Part shown: positions 22,331 through 32,294 of the stretch, in pieces
How the letters are laid out: each line of letters opens with the position of its first letter
How positions within the stretch are numbered: position 1 is the first letter of the stretch
Source of the DNA: Eutrigla gurnardus
Lineage: Eukaryota; Chordata; Actinopteri; Perciformes; Triglidae
NCBI GenBank assembly: GCA_963514095.1
Contig: OY741266.1
Span: 15,857,455-15,921,454 of the forward strand
Reading direction: 5' to 3'
Length of the DNA: 64,000 nt
Made by a program: the position numbers and the translations under genes
Notes under the pieces: generated by a model
Seen by the model: only the letters and a program-made list of their open reading frames with translations
Databases searched by the model: none
What the model was told of the DNA's origin: nothing

Positions 22331-23655
22331 TCATCAAAACAGTCACAAAATAGTTAAACAGGGGGACAGGTAACGACGGCAGCTGTAACACTGTACAATG
22401 GTGGTATCAAAAACAAGAGGGCAGTCTGACTCAGATGAACAAACACAATGCCAGTGAGCAGAACATCACCTAAAGGTAGTAAGAGACATGTTTCTGGCAA
22501 TCGGTAGCAGGCCGATAGTAGTTTGAGCATGGCAGCAAAGCAACGTAGATGATCTGACAAGAAAGCACAACCAGGCACCAAGATAGAATATGGAATGCAG
22601 GGGAGAAGCACAGCAAGGTACTCAACGGGCATTTGGAGGCACTGGGGAAGCTTTGATAGACACAGGACCTGGAGCAATGACTGTGTGGCCACAGCATAAA
22701 GCTGGTAAGCAGCTACAAACTCTGCCAGCCCATGGAGAGACATCACAAGCTAGCACTTGGAAGATACCATACACAGCACACCAAACACATTCTGATATAC
22801 ATGTGGCATCGGAGAGATCAGTCACATTCACTATGGCCAGTCCAGGATGCACGCTGTGGATGGATCACATTGAAACAAATGTGACTCAACAAAAAAGGTG
22901 TGACTGCTGACATTACAGGCTTGATCTGATTGATCTTACAGGCTGCTTGATCAATAGGCAGGCAAGTCTGAAATAACCAGACAATTGGCAGCAGGAAGGC
23001 CCGGAACACTTTTGGCACGATAAGTGTGCCAAATGTAATGACAAAGTGCATGGTCATGCTCTCTAGAACGTCACAGAGGGGTTTCTGATCTGACGGCCCT
23101 ATCAGCATGATAATGTTGTGTGTCCGTTCCTTCCAAAACTGTTGACGGACTAATTAGTTGAATGAATTGTGGACCAATCCTTCCACCCTCTTTACATGGA
23201 CTTTGTCGCTTTATAACAAACATCACCTGACTTGATCCTTTGGCAGCAAAGCAATATAAAGTGGCAAAGATTTCATGCAAATCAGCAAATGAGCAGTGCA
23301 GATAGTTGATGCTGACAATGTCAGGGGGTCCAAAGAGGAGGGTAAGGCATTGCTGCCTAGTAGATGCATGGTTGTTCTTCACGATTATCAGAAAGTTACA
23401 AGGTTCTTTTTTTCCCTTCTTTTTCTACGTCTTACAGTCTGTATATATGGGGGATTTACATAGTATATGTGCAGTATGTATTTAGAAGACGATTCCAATG
23501 TAAGCCAGAGGCTGTGGGATTATCTTCAGAGCAGCAGGTTTTGTAGGGTATTTCAAGCTGTGTTGGTGTATTTTAAAAAGCATACTATGGATGCAATGTT
23601 CCCTCTGTGTCTTGCCCTCGCTGCTCTATTCCCACAAAGGCCTGTCTTTAGTGAT

Positions 23656-23674
23656 ACACACACACACACACACA
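23656..23674. repeat. (AC)n microsatellite
   Basis: Short AC tract of about 19 nt. Confidence 0.85.
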
Positions 23675-25328
23675 AACACTGACGCTTGCCCTAATTGTCT
23701 CCATAGGGACCTCATGACGACCTATCACCACCACAGGAGGCACAAAGAAAACTTCATTTATTCTGCCCTCTTGCTGTCTCTCTATCTTTTTGATTTGCCT
23801 TTTATTTTTATGTGGCTCTTTTCCCTTTTATTACGCCTTAACTTCCTCTTCCCCTTGTCTATAAGATCCCTTGGTCGCTCTCTCTAATGCCTTCTTTCTA
23901 TGTTGTTTGTGTTCCGTCTTTCCTTCTCCTGTAGTGTTACTGGCTCCCCAGAGACAGGTCTAGTTATGTGCAGTAGACTGCCTGGATAAGGGCTACACTT
24001 CCTGAAAAAAAAAAATGGCACACAAAGTGGAGAGAGTAAATGCGTGCATGTAAATGGAGAGAGGTAATGTAAAATAAGGCATGTCCTAGGTGGTGAAGCT
24101 ATTATATAGGATAATTAAAACTGGAAAATAAAGTGGGATTGAAAAGCAATAATGAACGTAGGAGATGGAATAAGAAAAGTTAAAAAGCAACAATAATTGA
24201 AGAGCTCCTCTCATCCATTCAGTGGGTTGCAGCTTCAAGGAAGATGGAACAATATGGGGGGTGGGTGAAGGTGGGAGGATGCCATAACTTTATTTTTGCG
24301 GTTTGTCAGTTTTAGATTTATTACTCCCTCTGTCTGCCTCATACTTTCTCTGTGCGTCTCCTCTGGGGACCTGAGCGAGCTGAAACTTCTCCAACTCTGG
24401 AGCTGTAATTGAATAGCAGGAGTTCTAATGGAACATTAGGCTGTTCTTGTCTTGGCGGGCCCTATTGATTTTGACTTTGCAGCATTGTAAACAATCTGGG
24501 GTAAATGTAACTGAACGGATGCAGACCTGGGTATAGGCTATAATTCCAGGGCTATTGCTGAGGAACTGTTGCACTGTGGCATGTAACTGTTAGAGTGCGC
24601 TTCTCTTTGACTCTAATAGCATGTTACCCAAGGTGGCTTGTGTGTTTGCAACCTTCCGTAAGGAGTAATAGCAGGTAATTGTGTTTATTGGACTTTCTAT
24701 CCGTGCTTGTTGTTGGTGATAGAGAAAAGGATGCCTCAGAGCCCAACTATCAAGGACTTTGATCTTAATTGTGTGGCACCTGGGGGGTGGATGATGCTAG
24801 TGGATGTCTTCTCACAATAATAGCTTTTTTTATGTTATTTTGTTTGGTTTATGGTCACATCTAGGGAGGAGTGGCATTCAGCATGTTTTTATGGATAAAC
24901 TATTCTATAAATCAGGCTGTGATATATGAACAAATCCTCTCGGTAAAAACTTTGAAAATACAGATAGGAATGAAAGTGGGACGTTTGGTGTATGTAAGTG
25001 GTACTGAAGTATAGGTTTCTGGCTCAGAGGAAGAGGAAAAACCCATGTTAAAGGTTTTCAGAAAAAATGTTTGAATATATCAATATCACTATCCAACTAA
25101 CTTTAAGTTAATTTGGGGGGAATGTACTGACACAATTAGACAACATTTAAACATCTAATTATGTTGGATCTTTTCTTTCCACTAGTCTGAAACAAGTCAT
25201 GTTCTGGAAGCAAAATAGCCCAAAGTCACATAATTGGCCAGTATTTTTCCTGTGTGTCTCCCCTTAAAGTTCCCATATTATACTGTTTTCATCAATTCCA
25301 CACAGCTGCCAGAGGTCCAACAACACTG

Positions 25329-26303
25329 TAGAGTTGCACGATACCCACGGTAGCCACGGTAACCCGCGGTGCCAAAACGTAACGGTTCCTACTATACTAG
25401 AAATTCTACACGACGGTACTACCGTGGATTACTACTACCGGTGCCAGTTTCCGTTACGTAGCAGCCGCCTCTCCTCTCCTCCCGGCTTCTCACTGCATGT
25501 AAACAGACCCACATGGCAACTACTGCAACCTAACTACACAGCTGCTGAATGATTGGCTGTTTGCCTGTTACTGTGACGTCCAGGGATATGATAGGCTGTT
25601 TCCGTACGCTGGGTCCGCCCGTCTGTTATCTGATTGGCTGTTCGTGTGTTTCTGCCGGGAAGACGAACTCAAGACAGCTCCGCTTCACAACAAGTTCTGT
25701 ATCGCCCAGACGCGCGCCCGGCTTATTAACAGTCACAATCAACACAACACAACACACTCACAAACAACACAACACAATACAACACACGCACCATGGCAGA
25801 AGCACCGGGCCCGAGCGGCGAGTCTGCCGCGGCGGCGTTGTCGTCGTCAGTGGCACCGCTAATTTTGCTAAAAAAAACGAACTCCAAAAGCCACATATGG
25901 AGCTATTTTGGCTTAAAACAAGGGGCAGACGGTAAAGCCATTGACGATGCCCGTCCACTGTGCAGGCGCTGCCACCAAGCAATAGGAGCAAAAGGAGGGA
26001 ACACATCAAACCTCTTTTTTTTGTTTTTCTTAAATTTAACTTTTTAATAAATGTTATTCATAAAAATATTTGTTCCAGTCTAATTCTTACTTCACCAGTA
26101 TTATGTTTATCATGCACCAACCATTCTAAGTAATTAATAAGTATTTATTTTATTTTTTTATTATTTAACTTGTACAAATACATTGCAGTTCATAAAAACA
26201 ATAATTTAAAAAAAAGGCCGCAGTATCGTGATATTACCCGGAACCGTGATACTTTGTCTGGTATAGTATCGTGGTTACTCATTTTGGTATCGTGACAACT
26301 CTA
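25329..26303 (+). mobile_element. hAT transposon, truncated, with 8-bp target duplication
   Basis: CAACACTG occurs directly before (25321-25328) and directly after (26304-26311) this 975-bp element. The termini are TAGAGTTG-CACGATACC on the left and, inverted, TAGAGTTGTCACGATACC on the right. An 8-bp duplication with short imperfect inverted termini is diagnostic of hAT elements. Inside, an open frame starts at 25793 and encodes the beginning of a BED-finger transposase. The catalytic domain is absent, so the copy is non-autonomous. It lies inside the TTAA-flanked element and therefore inserted later. Confidence 0.88.
25793..26047 (+). pseudogene. Truncated BED zinc-finger hAT transposase (84 codons)
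   Basis: The frame opens with an Ala/Ser/Gly-rich leader (MAEAPGPSGES...). Then comes the first half of a BED finger: SHIWSYFG with the conserved aromatic (Trp about residue 36), then CRRCHQAIGAKGGNTSNL with the cysteine pair at about 57 and 60. In intact ZBED-type transposases the next segment is a histidine pair followed by the RNaseH-like catalytic core. Here the frame runs into a T-rich stretch directly after NTSNL and stops at 26045-26047, so the distal half of the finger and all catalytic residues are gone. This looks like an internal deletion. Confidence 0.8.
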
Positions 26304-26509
26304 CAACACTGTTTTCGATATGCATTGCCCCAAACCCATCTTCGGTCCTGAATTTCAGCTGTCTAAAAGTTGCTCAAATGAGCTCTACTGAGAACAGGCT
26401 GCTTCTGTGTCTGTACCTTTAAATGCTAATGAGCTCCGTCTGTCAGCCTACTTGGAGAGAGACGGAGAGGAAGGCTTGTGCTACGCATGACCGGTAAGTT
26501 GGGCTGCAC

Positions 26510-26960
26510 TCTCTGTGCACTCTGTGGGTCCGTGCGCGCTGTCTGCCCGTGCTCTCGTGCACGCACTCCGTGCACGCTCTCAGTGCATGCTCTCAGAGCA
26601 GAGCATGCTATGGGTCTGTCGGTCACACTCTCCCTCGCTGTCTGTCCGTGATGTCGGTCCACATTCTCCGTGCGCGCTGTGGGTCCTTCGTGCTGTGGGT
26701 CCTTCGTGCTGTGGGTCCTTCGTGCTGTGGGTCCGTGCCGGTCTCCCTCGCTGTCTGTCCGTGATGTCGGTCCACATTCTCTGTGCGTGCTGTGGGTCCG
26801 TGCCGGTCCGTGCTGCTGTCGGCCCGGGCTGTCAGTCCTGCTGTCGGTCTGTCCATGCTCTCGTCAGCTCTCTCCGTGGGTCTCTCTGGTTGGCGCTGTC
26901 TGTCCGCTTTCTCTGTCCGCGCTGTCGGCTCTCAGCGCTGTGTTGCGAAACGCCCCCCCT
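26510..26960. repeat. GC-rich degenerate minisatellite inside TTAA element
   Basis: The stretch is a patchwork of GTGGGTCCGTGC, CGCTGTCTGTCCG and CTCTCGTGCAC-type motifs. Two clear layers are visible. A 16-nt unit GCTGTGGGTCCTTCGT is repeated about 3.6 times at 26676-26735. A longer segment beginning CTCCCTCGCTGTCTGTCCGT is duplicated at 26630 and 26743, a 113-bp period. It is far richer in G, C and CpG than its surroundings. The long open frames across it come from the low stop-codon content of the repeat. Confidence 0.75.
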
Positions 26961-27008
26961 TTCGGATCTCCTATCATCGTGCAGAGGAGTTTGGGCTTAT
27001 GCAAATGA

Positions 27009-27034
27009 CTCCTTTCGTTACGTAACGAAAGGAG
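27009..27034. repeat. 26-bp perfect palindrome
   Basis: CTCCTTTCGTTAC followed by its exact inverse complement, with no loop. It lies between the minisatellite and the right terminus of the TTAA-flanked element, and is presumably an ancestral part of it. Confidence 0.85.
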
Positions 27035-27996
27035 CTGAATCTGAACAGCCTGTAGGAGCACCATTTTACCAGAAGGTGGGCTGCAGAGACCATGCAGGAA
27101 TTGCTTGTTTTCCTCCCAGAGACAACCTGTTTTTCATAATATGGCCACTTTAAACTATGTTCCAGGTCTTTCTATTACTATATCACTTACTATAAATTGA
27201 ACTAATGTAATACATTGGATTACAGACAGTGGGTACTATTTGGTGTATTGTACAATGATTAATTTCAGTATTAACACATATGTCATATCTTATCCACACA
27301 TAGCTGATACCATACGATTAATCATGACTTAGTGCCCATTGTTTGTTATGCTAGAACATGACACAGTTATACATGATAGACCTATTTTTAATCTGTTGAT
27401 ACTTCTTAGACTGCATATTATACACCCTCTCCTAGCTTTTGTATTCACCAGCTTAAAATGTTTTTGGACAACGTGAGCTGCTGCTTATTTCCCCTATATA
27501 CCATTATTTCACTTCCCTATGGCTTAAAAGCACCAGTCTACTGTAAAATATCCCTCAACGTGTGGCATCTTCAAGTCCAGCATAAAGTGTGTTTGATTTA
27601 AACAGCATGTCACCTTTTGCAGATGTGAACTTGCTACATGAGAATTTCCCAAGCCTTCAGCCCGGGGAAAGGAGTGACTTAGACGTGCTGTCTGTGGTAA
27701 TAAGTGCCGACGTCAGAAGATGAGAGCTCCACCAAGCAGACACATGCAGAGGGCTTGTCAGATGTCTACGCCTCTCTGGTGTCCCCTACAACATTAAAAA
27801 AAGATATCAAATGAGAAGCCAATGCCGCATGTGAAGTTAAATTGAAAATAATAGAACAAAGAAGAAAGAAACGTTTCACTGAGAGAAGTTTGCAGAGGTT
27901 AACAGGACCAAGGGAAGTTGTGGTTATTTGATCATTTTTCCAGAAGCAAGAATAGTCAGAATTTTTTGATTCAAGACTGAGCTGGTGTGTATGTAG

Positions 27997-27998
<2 letters not shown>

Positions 27999-28079
<81 letters not shown>
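27999..28079. repeat. (GT)n microsatellite, ~81 nt
   Basis: Uninterrupted GT of about 81 nt, followed after about 50 nt by a second tract at 28129. Confidence 0.97.
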
Positions 28080-28080
<1 letters not shown>

Positions 28081-28126
28081 TGGCCGGCATATTTGTCTGT
28101 CTGTGCGACCAAATGTCCAAAATGCC

Positions 28127-28128
<2 letters not shown>

Positions 28129-28168
<40 letters not shown>

Positions 28169-28187
28169 TGTGTGTGTGTGTGTGTGT
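28129..28187. repeat. (TG)n microsatellite
   Basis: About 59 nt TG with one CTG interruption at about 28167-28169. Confidence 0.95.
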
Positions 28188-28783
28188 TTCAGACATGGTC
28201 GTGACCCGTGTAAAAATAGTCTCCATTAACATTTAACAGTATTTTTTTAGAATGTCAGGAGAATTAAAGTCACGTTGGCCCTGGATGAAAGAGAGGAAAC
28301 AAGAGCAAATGAATAAGAATATTAATCCCTTGTTCCAAAAGATCATTTCATCCCTCCCTCCAGCTGCTGTCTCAGGGGTCACATCATCCAAAAGCCTCGA
28401 CAAATCCCCTCATCACTAAACTTGACTGGAGAAAAAGGGCATGTCATACCGCACCATGTTGAACTTAAGAGTTTTGACAATGCTGTCATTACATCGGCTA
28501 GCGCTTCACTAAAAGTCCATCAGAATGTGCTTGCCGCTTCCTTGTCAACACCAACTTGAACCACCGACTTTGAGACTTCCAGGCACCGAACTGAACGTAC
28601 GAGCATTGGCCAAGAATGGTGCTAGTATGCCAAAACCCCCTCAACCCATGTGTCATAGATACAACTCATCTTCTGATATATAGTGCACTCTTTTACAGGG
28701 GGTAAGATGTTACACTGTATTCTCCAGCTGTCAGGATTAATTCCATGCAAGAGAGGAAAACAAGGTTAATATTGCATTACTAC

Positions 28784-29580
28784 TACCGTAAATCCTCTAA
28801 TACTGGGCTGTATTCTATTACCGGCCGGTCTCTAACATTGGCCGGTCTCGCTGTCGGCGGAGGTAAATAACGGCCGGTCTCTAATGGAGGCCGGGGCAAG
28901 TGTTCACAGGTAGCGTTATTTCCACGCTTCCCATTCATCGTCAGCTGTGCAATGCCTTCGCGTCTCAGAGATTTTGGCTGACGCTATATTAGAAGATTTA
29001 CGGTATGTAAGAAGCCCTGCAATGCATTCGACTCATGGCGAGTGTCGAGAGACAGTGCGCCACCGCCTCCCGCAAGCTCTCGAAAATCTTTTAAACTGAC
29101 CGTTGTCGATCTAAAATAAAGACAGATTCAGCAACTGCATAGCTTATTTCTCGCATAAAATGTTTTCAGAAACACATTTCGGTGAACTATTGTCGTAAAA
29201 TAAGAGAAAGTTTCCAAACGAGCCGCCATGTTGGTCGGTTTGAAATCCGGGAGCAGACAGGACAGCTGTGAAAGCGATCGTCCACTCAGGTGCAGCCATG
29301 AAGTGTGCCGCGTGATTGTATGAAGGAGAGCGCCTGTCAATCATCCTCCTAGTGGCAGCCCACCAAGCGTGCAATACTGGCAAGAGGTAAACGTTGTTTA
29401 CCGTAATATGGCAGCTGCAGAGCCAAATACTTTTTCAGTAAATGAACCTAGTATTTTTTAGGTTCAAATAGACACAAAATCTTGTTTTTATTCATTCTAC
29501 TGGTAGTCAGTTTTGCTCAAGTAGAAATAGGGGCCTGTCTTCCAATAAAGGCCTAGGCCTATATTAGAGGATTTACGGTA
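28784..29580. mobile_element. Inverted-repeat element with an internal third terminus
   Basis: The left end TACCGTAAATCCTCTAATA and the right end TATTAGAGGATTTACGGTA are perfect 19-bp inverse complements. A third copy of the right terminus, differing by one base (TATTAGAAGATTTACGGTA), occurs internally near 28988-29006. The left part is rich in GGCCGGTCTCTAA direct repeats. The structure may be a 223-bp element plus a later extension or recombination product, or one 797-bp element with sub-terminal repeats. No transposase is recognised. The superfamily is unknown to me. Confidence 0.72.
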
Positions 29581-30732
29581 CTTACTTTACGCTTGTATAG
29601 GAAGGTTTGTACTTCATGTTATTCAGCTTATGTTTTTGAAACCTGTAGGAATAGAAATAATATGTATAATCATTTATTTTTAAGTATTTTTCTTCTCCTT
29701 TCATATACTAGCCCACTGGGATTCCCGGGAGATGATAAGCCTTCCTTTTAATAAACTTTTTTTAAAAACAATAGCTCCTCTGGAACACCTTACCTTCCTT
29801 GTAAGTAATCCTGGCTCTAGGCTATATATCCCTCCACATCCATAAATGCTGCATTGCTGGCATTAAGACAGTAGTCACCAGTGAGCACAAGGCCATCAGC
29901 TGTGTGCCAACACTCCATTTAACATTTGATTTAGTGAACTACAAACGCTCAGGGTCGTTGATAGTTGGCTGGGCTTTCTTCTTGAGTGCAGTTTCATTTT
30001 AGACTTCATTACCTAAACCTAGGTTACTCTATATGTTAAGGTCTGTACAGCACCATGTTTGTCCCATCCTTCTGTAATGCTTCAGCATTAATATGACAGC
30101 CACAATTTAAAGCAAAATTAAGGATACCATTGCTTTGCTTTAAAGCATGCAGAGTTTAATTTTCTCTGTATAGTCAAGCCACCCTCCCAATCCTGGCTTC
30201 TGTGCAGTAATTGGCATAATGATCAGGCGTGCAGATAGCTTTGTACTGACAAATTTATCTTTTTAGCCCACAGCTAGTTTCAGTAATAGTGTCAGTGGGA
30301 AAATGAGGTCCTACATTAGGTAGAAGGGACAGTCAAGACAGAGATGTTTCATTCCACAGGCTTCATTCTATACATTCATTGAAGTGTGTTAAAGCATTTG
30401 TTCAGTGTAATCACCATGTCAAATTAAGTGTGTAGAAAATGTGCTCTAACATGAGAGGGATTCATGTTAACTACATTGGCTCAGGATATAAATCACAGCA
30501 TAAGTGAAGACTTTTTTTGTTTTGTTTTCAAATGTCAAGGTGGGTGGAGCGCCACCTGTAATGTGTGTGAACCCATCTCACTGTCCTGTCTCTTTCACAG
30601 ACATAACATTGTACACGCCATACTTTGATTGAGAGTGCAAAGTAACGTGCAAATTAATATAATACATTTCAATCTGTTAATATACAACGCCCTTTACAAA
30701 CACCTACATGCACGTTATAAGCAAAAATCAGC

Positions 30733-30734
<2 letters not shown>

Positions 30735-30783
<49 letters not shown>
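30735..30783. repeat. (AC)n microsatellite
   Basis: 49 nt pure AC. Confidence 0.95.
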
Positions 30784-30784
<1 letters not shown>

Positions 30785-31294
30785 CTGACAAGACCACTTA
30801 CACTCAACTACTAATACAGTACATTCTGTATCTTCCCCACACCCAAGAACACACTGATATTCTCACTCCGTGTTTCAACAAATATGGTTGACGTTTTTGA
30901 TTTGGAATGCATATTATTTTTGACATTCTCATACTGAAAAGACACTCTCACTTTCACGCAAAAATAAACCAAACTGACAATGACAGTTCATTTTACACAC
31001 CCCAGCACACACCCCGCCCCAGCTGGTATTATGCATGCACAGGTTGTTTCCAGGGGAATGGTCTCAAGCCGCTGTCTGAAAGTAATTAAGAGTGGACATT
31101 TGAATTAATTAACTGGACGAGAGTGTGGCATTACACTTCTCTGGCCTTATGACATTAAACACACACACGCATATGCACACACTGGCAAAGACACACGTGC
31201 ACTGAGGAGACATACACAGATGAGATTTAATTACCAGTGTGTAGAGCATTGGTACAATGTGGCTTAGCCTTAATTGCATATTGTACTCTGACAT

Positions 31295-31316
31295 TGTGTG
31301 TGTGTGTGTGTGTGTG
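31295..31316. repeat. (TG)n microsatellite
   Basis: About 22 nt TG. Confidence 0.9.
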
Positions 31317-31753
31317 AAGATGTGCATGGCAAAAACAGAGACAGTTCTGAAAGGGAATCAGTTGCATTTCAGCTACATGAACGTGAGTGCAAATCAAGCA
31401 GGTTTTCATTGTGTTGCAAAGTGTTACGTCGGCAATGCGTAGGTCTTACAAACTCCCCGAAGGACTATTCTACCAAACACCTTTGTTTTGAGTGTAATTG
31501 TTTCACCACCTGTAGGCATACAAGATGGCAGTAAAACAATGATACAAAGGGTGGCAGCTGGAGTCAGAATAACAATACATGACTTTTGACCCTTCACTAA
31601 GCTCTGCCTCTTTGTTTTTTAAGCTGCTGCTACTCTGTTGGAGCAAGAATGGAGCCCAACCTTTAGCTAGCTGAAGGTGATTTCAGAAACCAACACCTGC
31701 TGTTTAATCCACTTTCCTCCTGTGATGCTGAAAACGCATAGCCAGTACATACT

Positions 31754-32294
31754 GGGCTAGATTTACTAACACATTTGCACCCACTTGAGGCACAATCCTT
31801 TCGCAACAAGCGTGTAAAACATAAAACGGTATTTACAGGGCACACTTGGGTAACATCGCAGATTGCCTGCCACATGAGCAGAAAGAGGCAAGTAGCGTTT
31901 ATAATATGTGCTCTGGGAGGGTCCAGGGGAAAGTGGGAGTTCCCTGCAAATAGATGGGAGGATAAGTGTTTATATTTTTTAGACATTCATTTCTGGTGGA
32001 CCTGAACCGGTTATCCTCGCCTGTGTCTTGGTGTAGATTACCTTTTACTTGGTTCGCCGCTTTATTTTTATTTTTTTTGTCGTTGCAAGATCCATGTTAG
32101 ATACATGCGGGCCCATTCATGGCTCTTTTAGAGGCACGCTTATTACACTGGAGGGCAGAGTATGCGCTCTTTGCCCGATGGCTGCCAAGTTTGACAAATA
32201 TACTACGTAAAATCAGGAAGCACAGCGTGCGCTGTGTGCAAACATGCAATAACAAATGCAACGTAAACTGCACCAGTCTTAGTAAATCTACCCC
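31754..32294. mobile_element. Inverted-repeat element (~541 bp), unclassified
   Basis: The left end GGGCTAGATTTACTAACAC and the right end inverted GGGGTAGATTTACTAAGAC match at 17 of 19 positions. The interior has CG-containing stretches (GCACAGCGTGCGCTGTGTGC) unlike the surroundings. No target duplication or coding region is clear. Confidence 0.6.

Larger units (their letters stand above)
25264..27153. mobile_element. TTAA-flanked non-autonomous DNA transposon (outer element)
   Basis: The left boundary is TTAA followed by AGTTCCCATATTAT. The right boundary, read inverted, is TTAA followed by AGTGGCCATATTAT. The termini match at 13 of 15 positions or better, and the TTAA on both sides fits the target duplication of the piggyBac or Kolobok superfamilies. 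The body contains a complete hAT insertion (25329-26303), a GC-rich minisatellite (about 26510-26960) and a 26-bp perfect palindrome (27009-27034). No transposase of its own is recognisable. Without the hAT and its duplication the element would be about 0.9 kb. The superfamily is uncertain; the TTAA assignment rests on boundary sequence only. Confidence 0.65.

Noticed and set aside
22590..22910. Retropepsin-like 'ALIDTGPG' in a + strand frame at about 22650
   Set aside because: A retroviral protease motif needs a small residue after DTG and a following GR(D/N)-type block. No other gag/pol motif is near and the frame is short, so chance is more likely.
26515..27153. A 212-codon + strand open frame, the longest in the window
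   Set aside because: It runs through the GC-rich minisatellite where stop codons are rare. The product is a repetitive V-G-P-S/C-G-S composition, other frames are also open, and it sits inside a transposon.
27924..28232. His/Thr- and Cys/Val-repeat open frames
   Set aside because: Translations of GT/CA microsatellites. The same applies to frames over 4445-4516, 8998-9082, 9569-9622, 14424-14478, 53380-53464 and 54768-54827.
28780..29010. CRISPR-like regularly spaced GGCCGGTCTCTAA repeats
   Set aside because: The spacing is irregular, there are few copies, they lie inside a transposon end, and the genome is eukaryotic.
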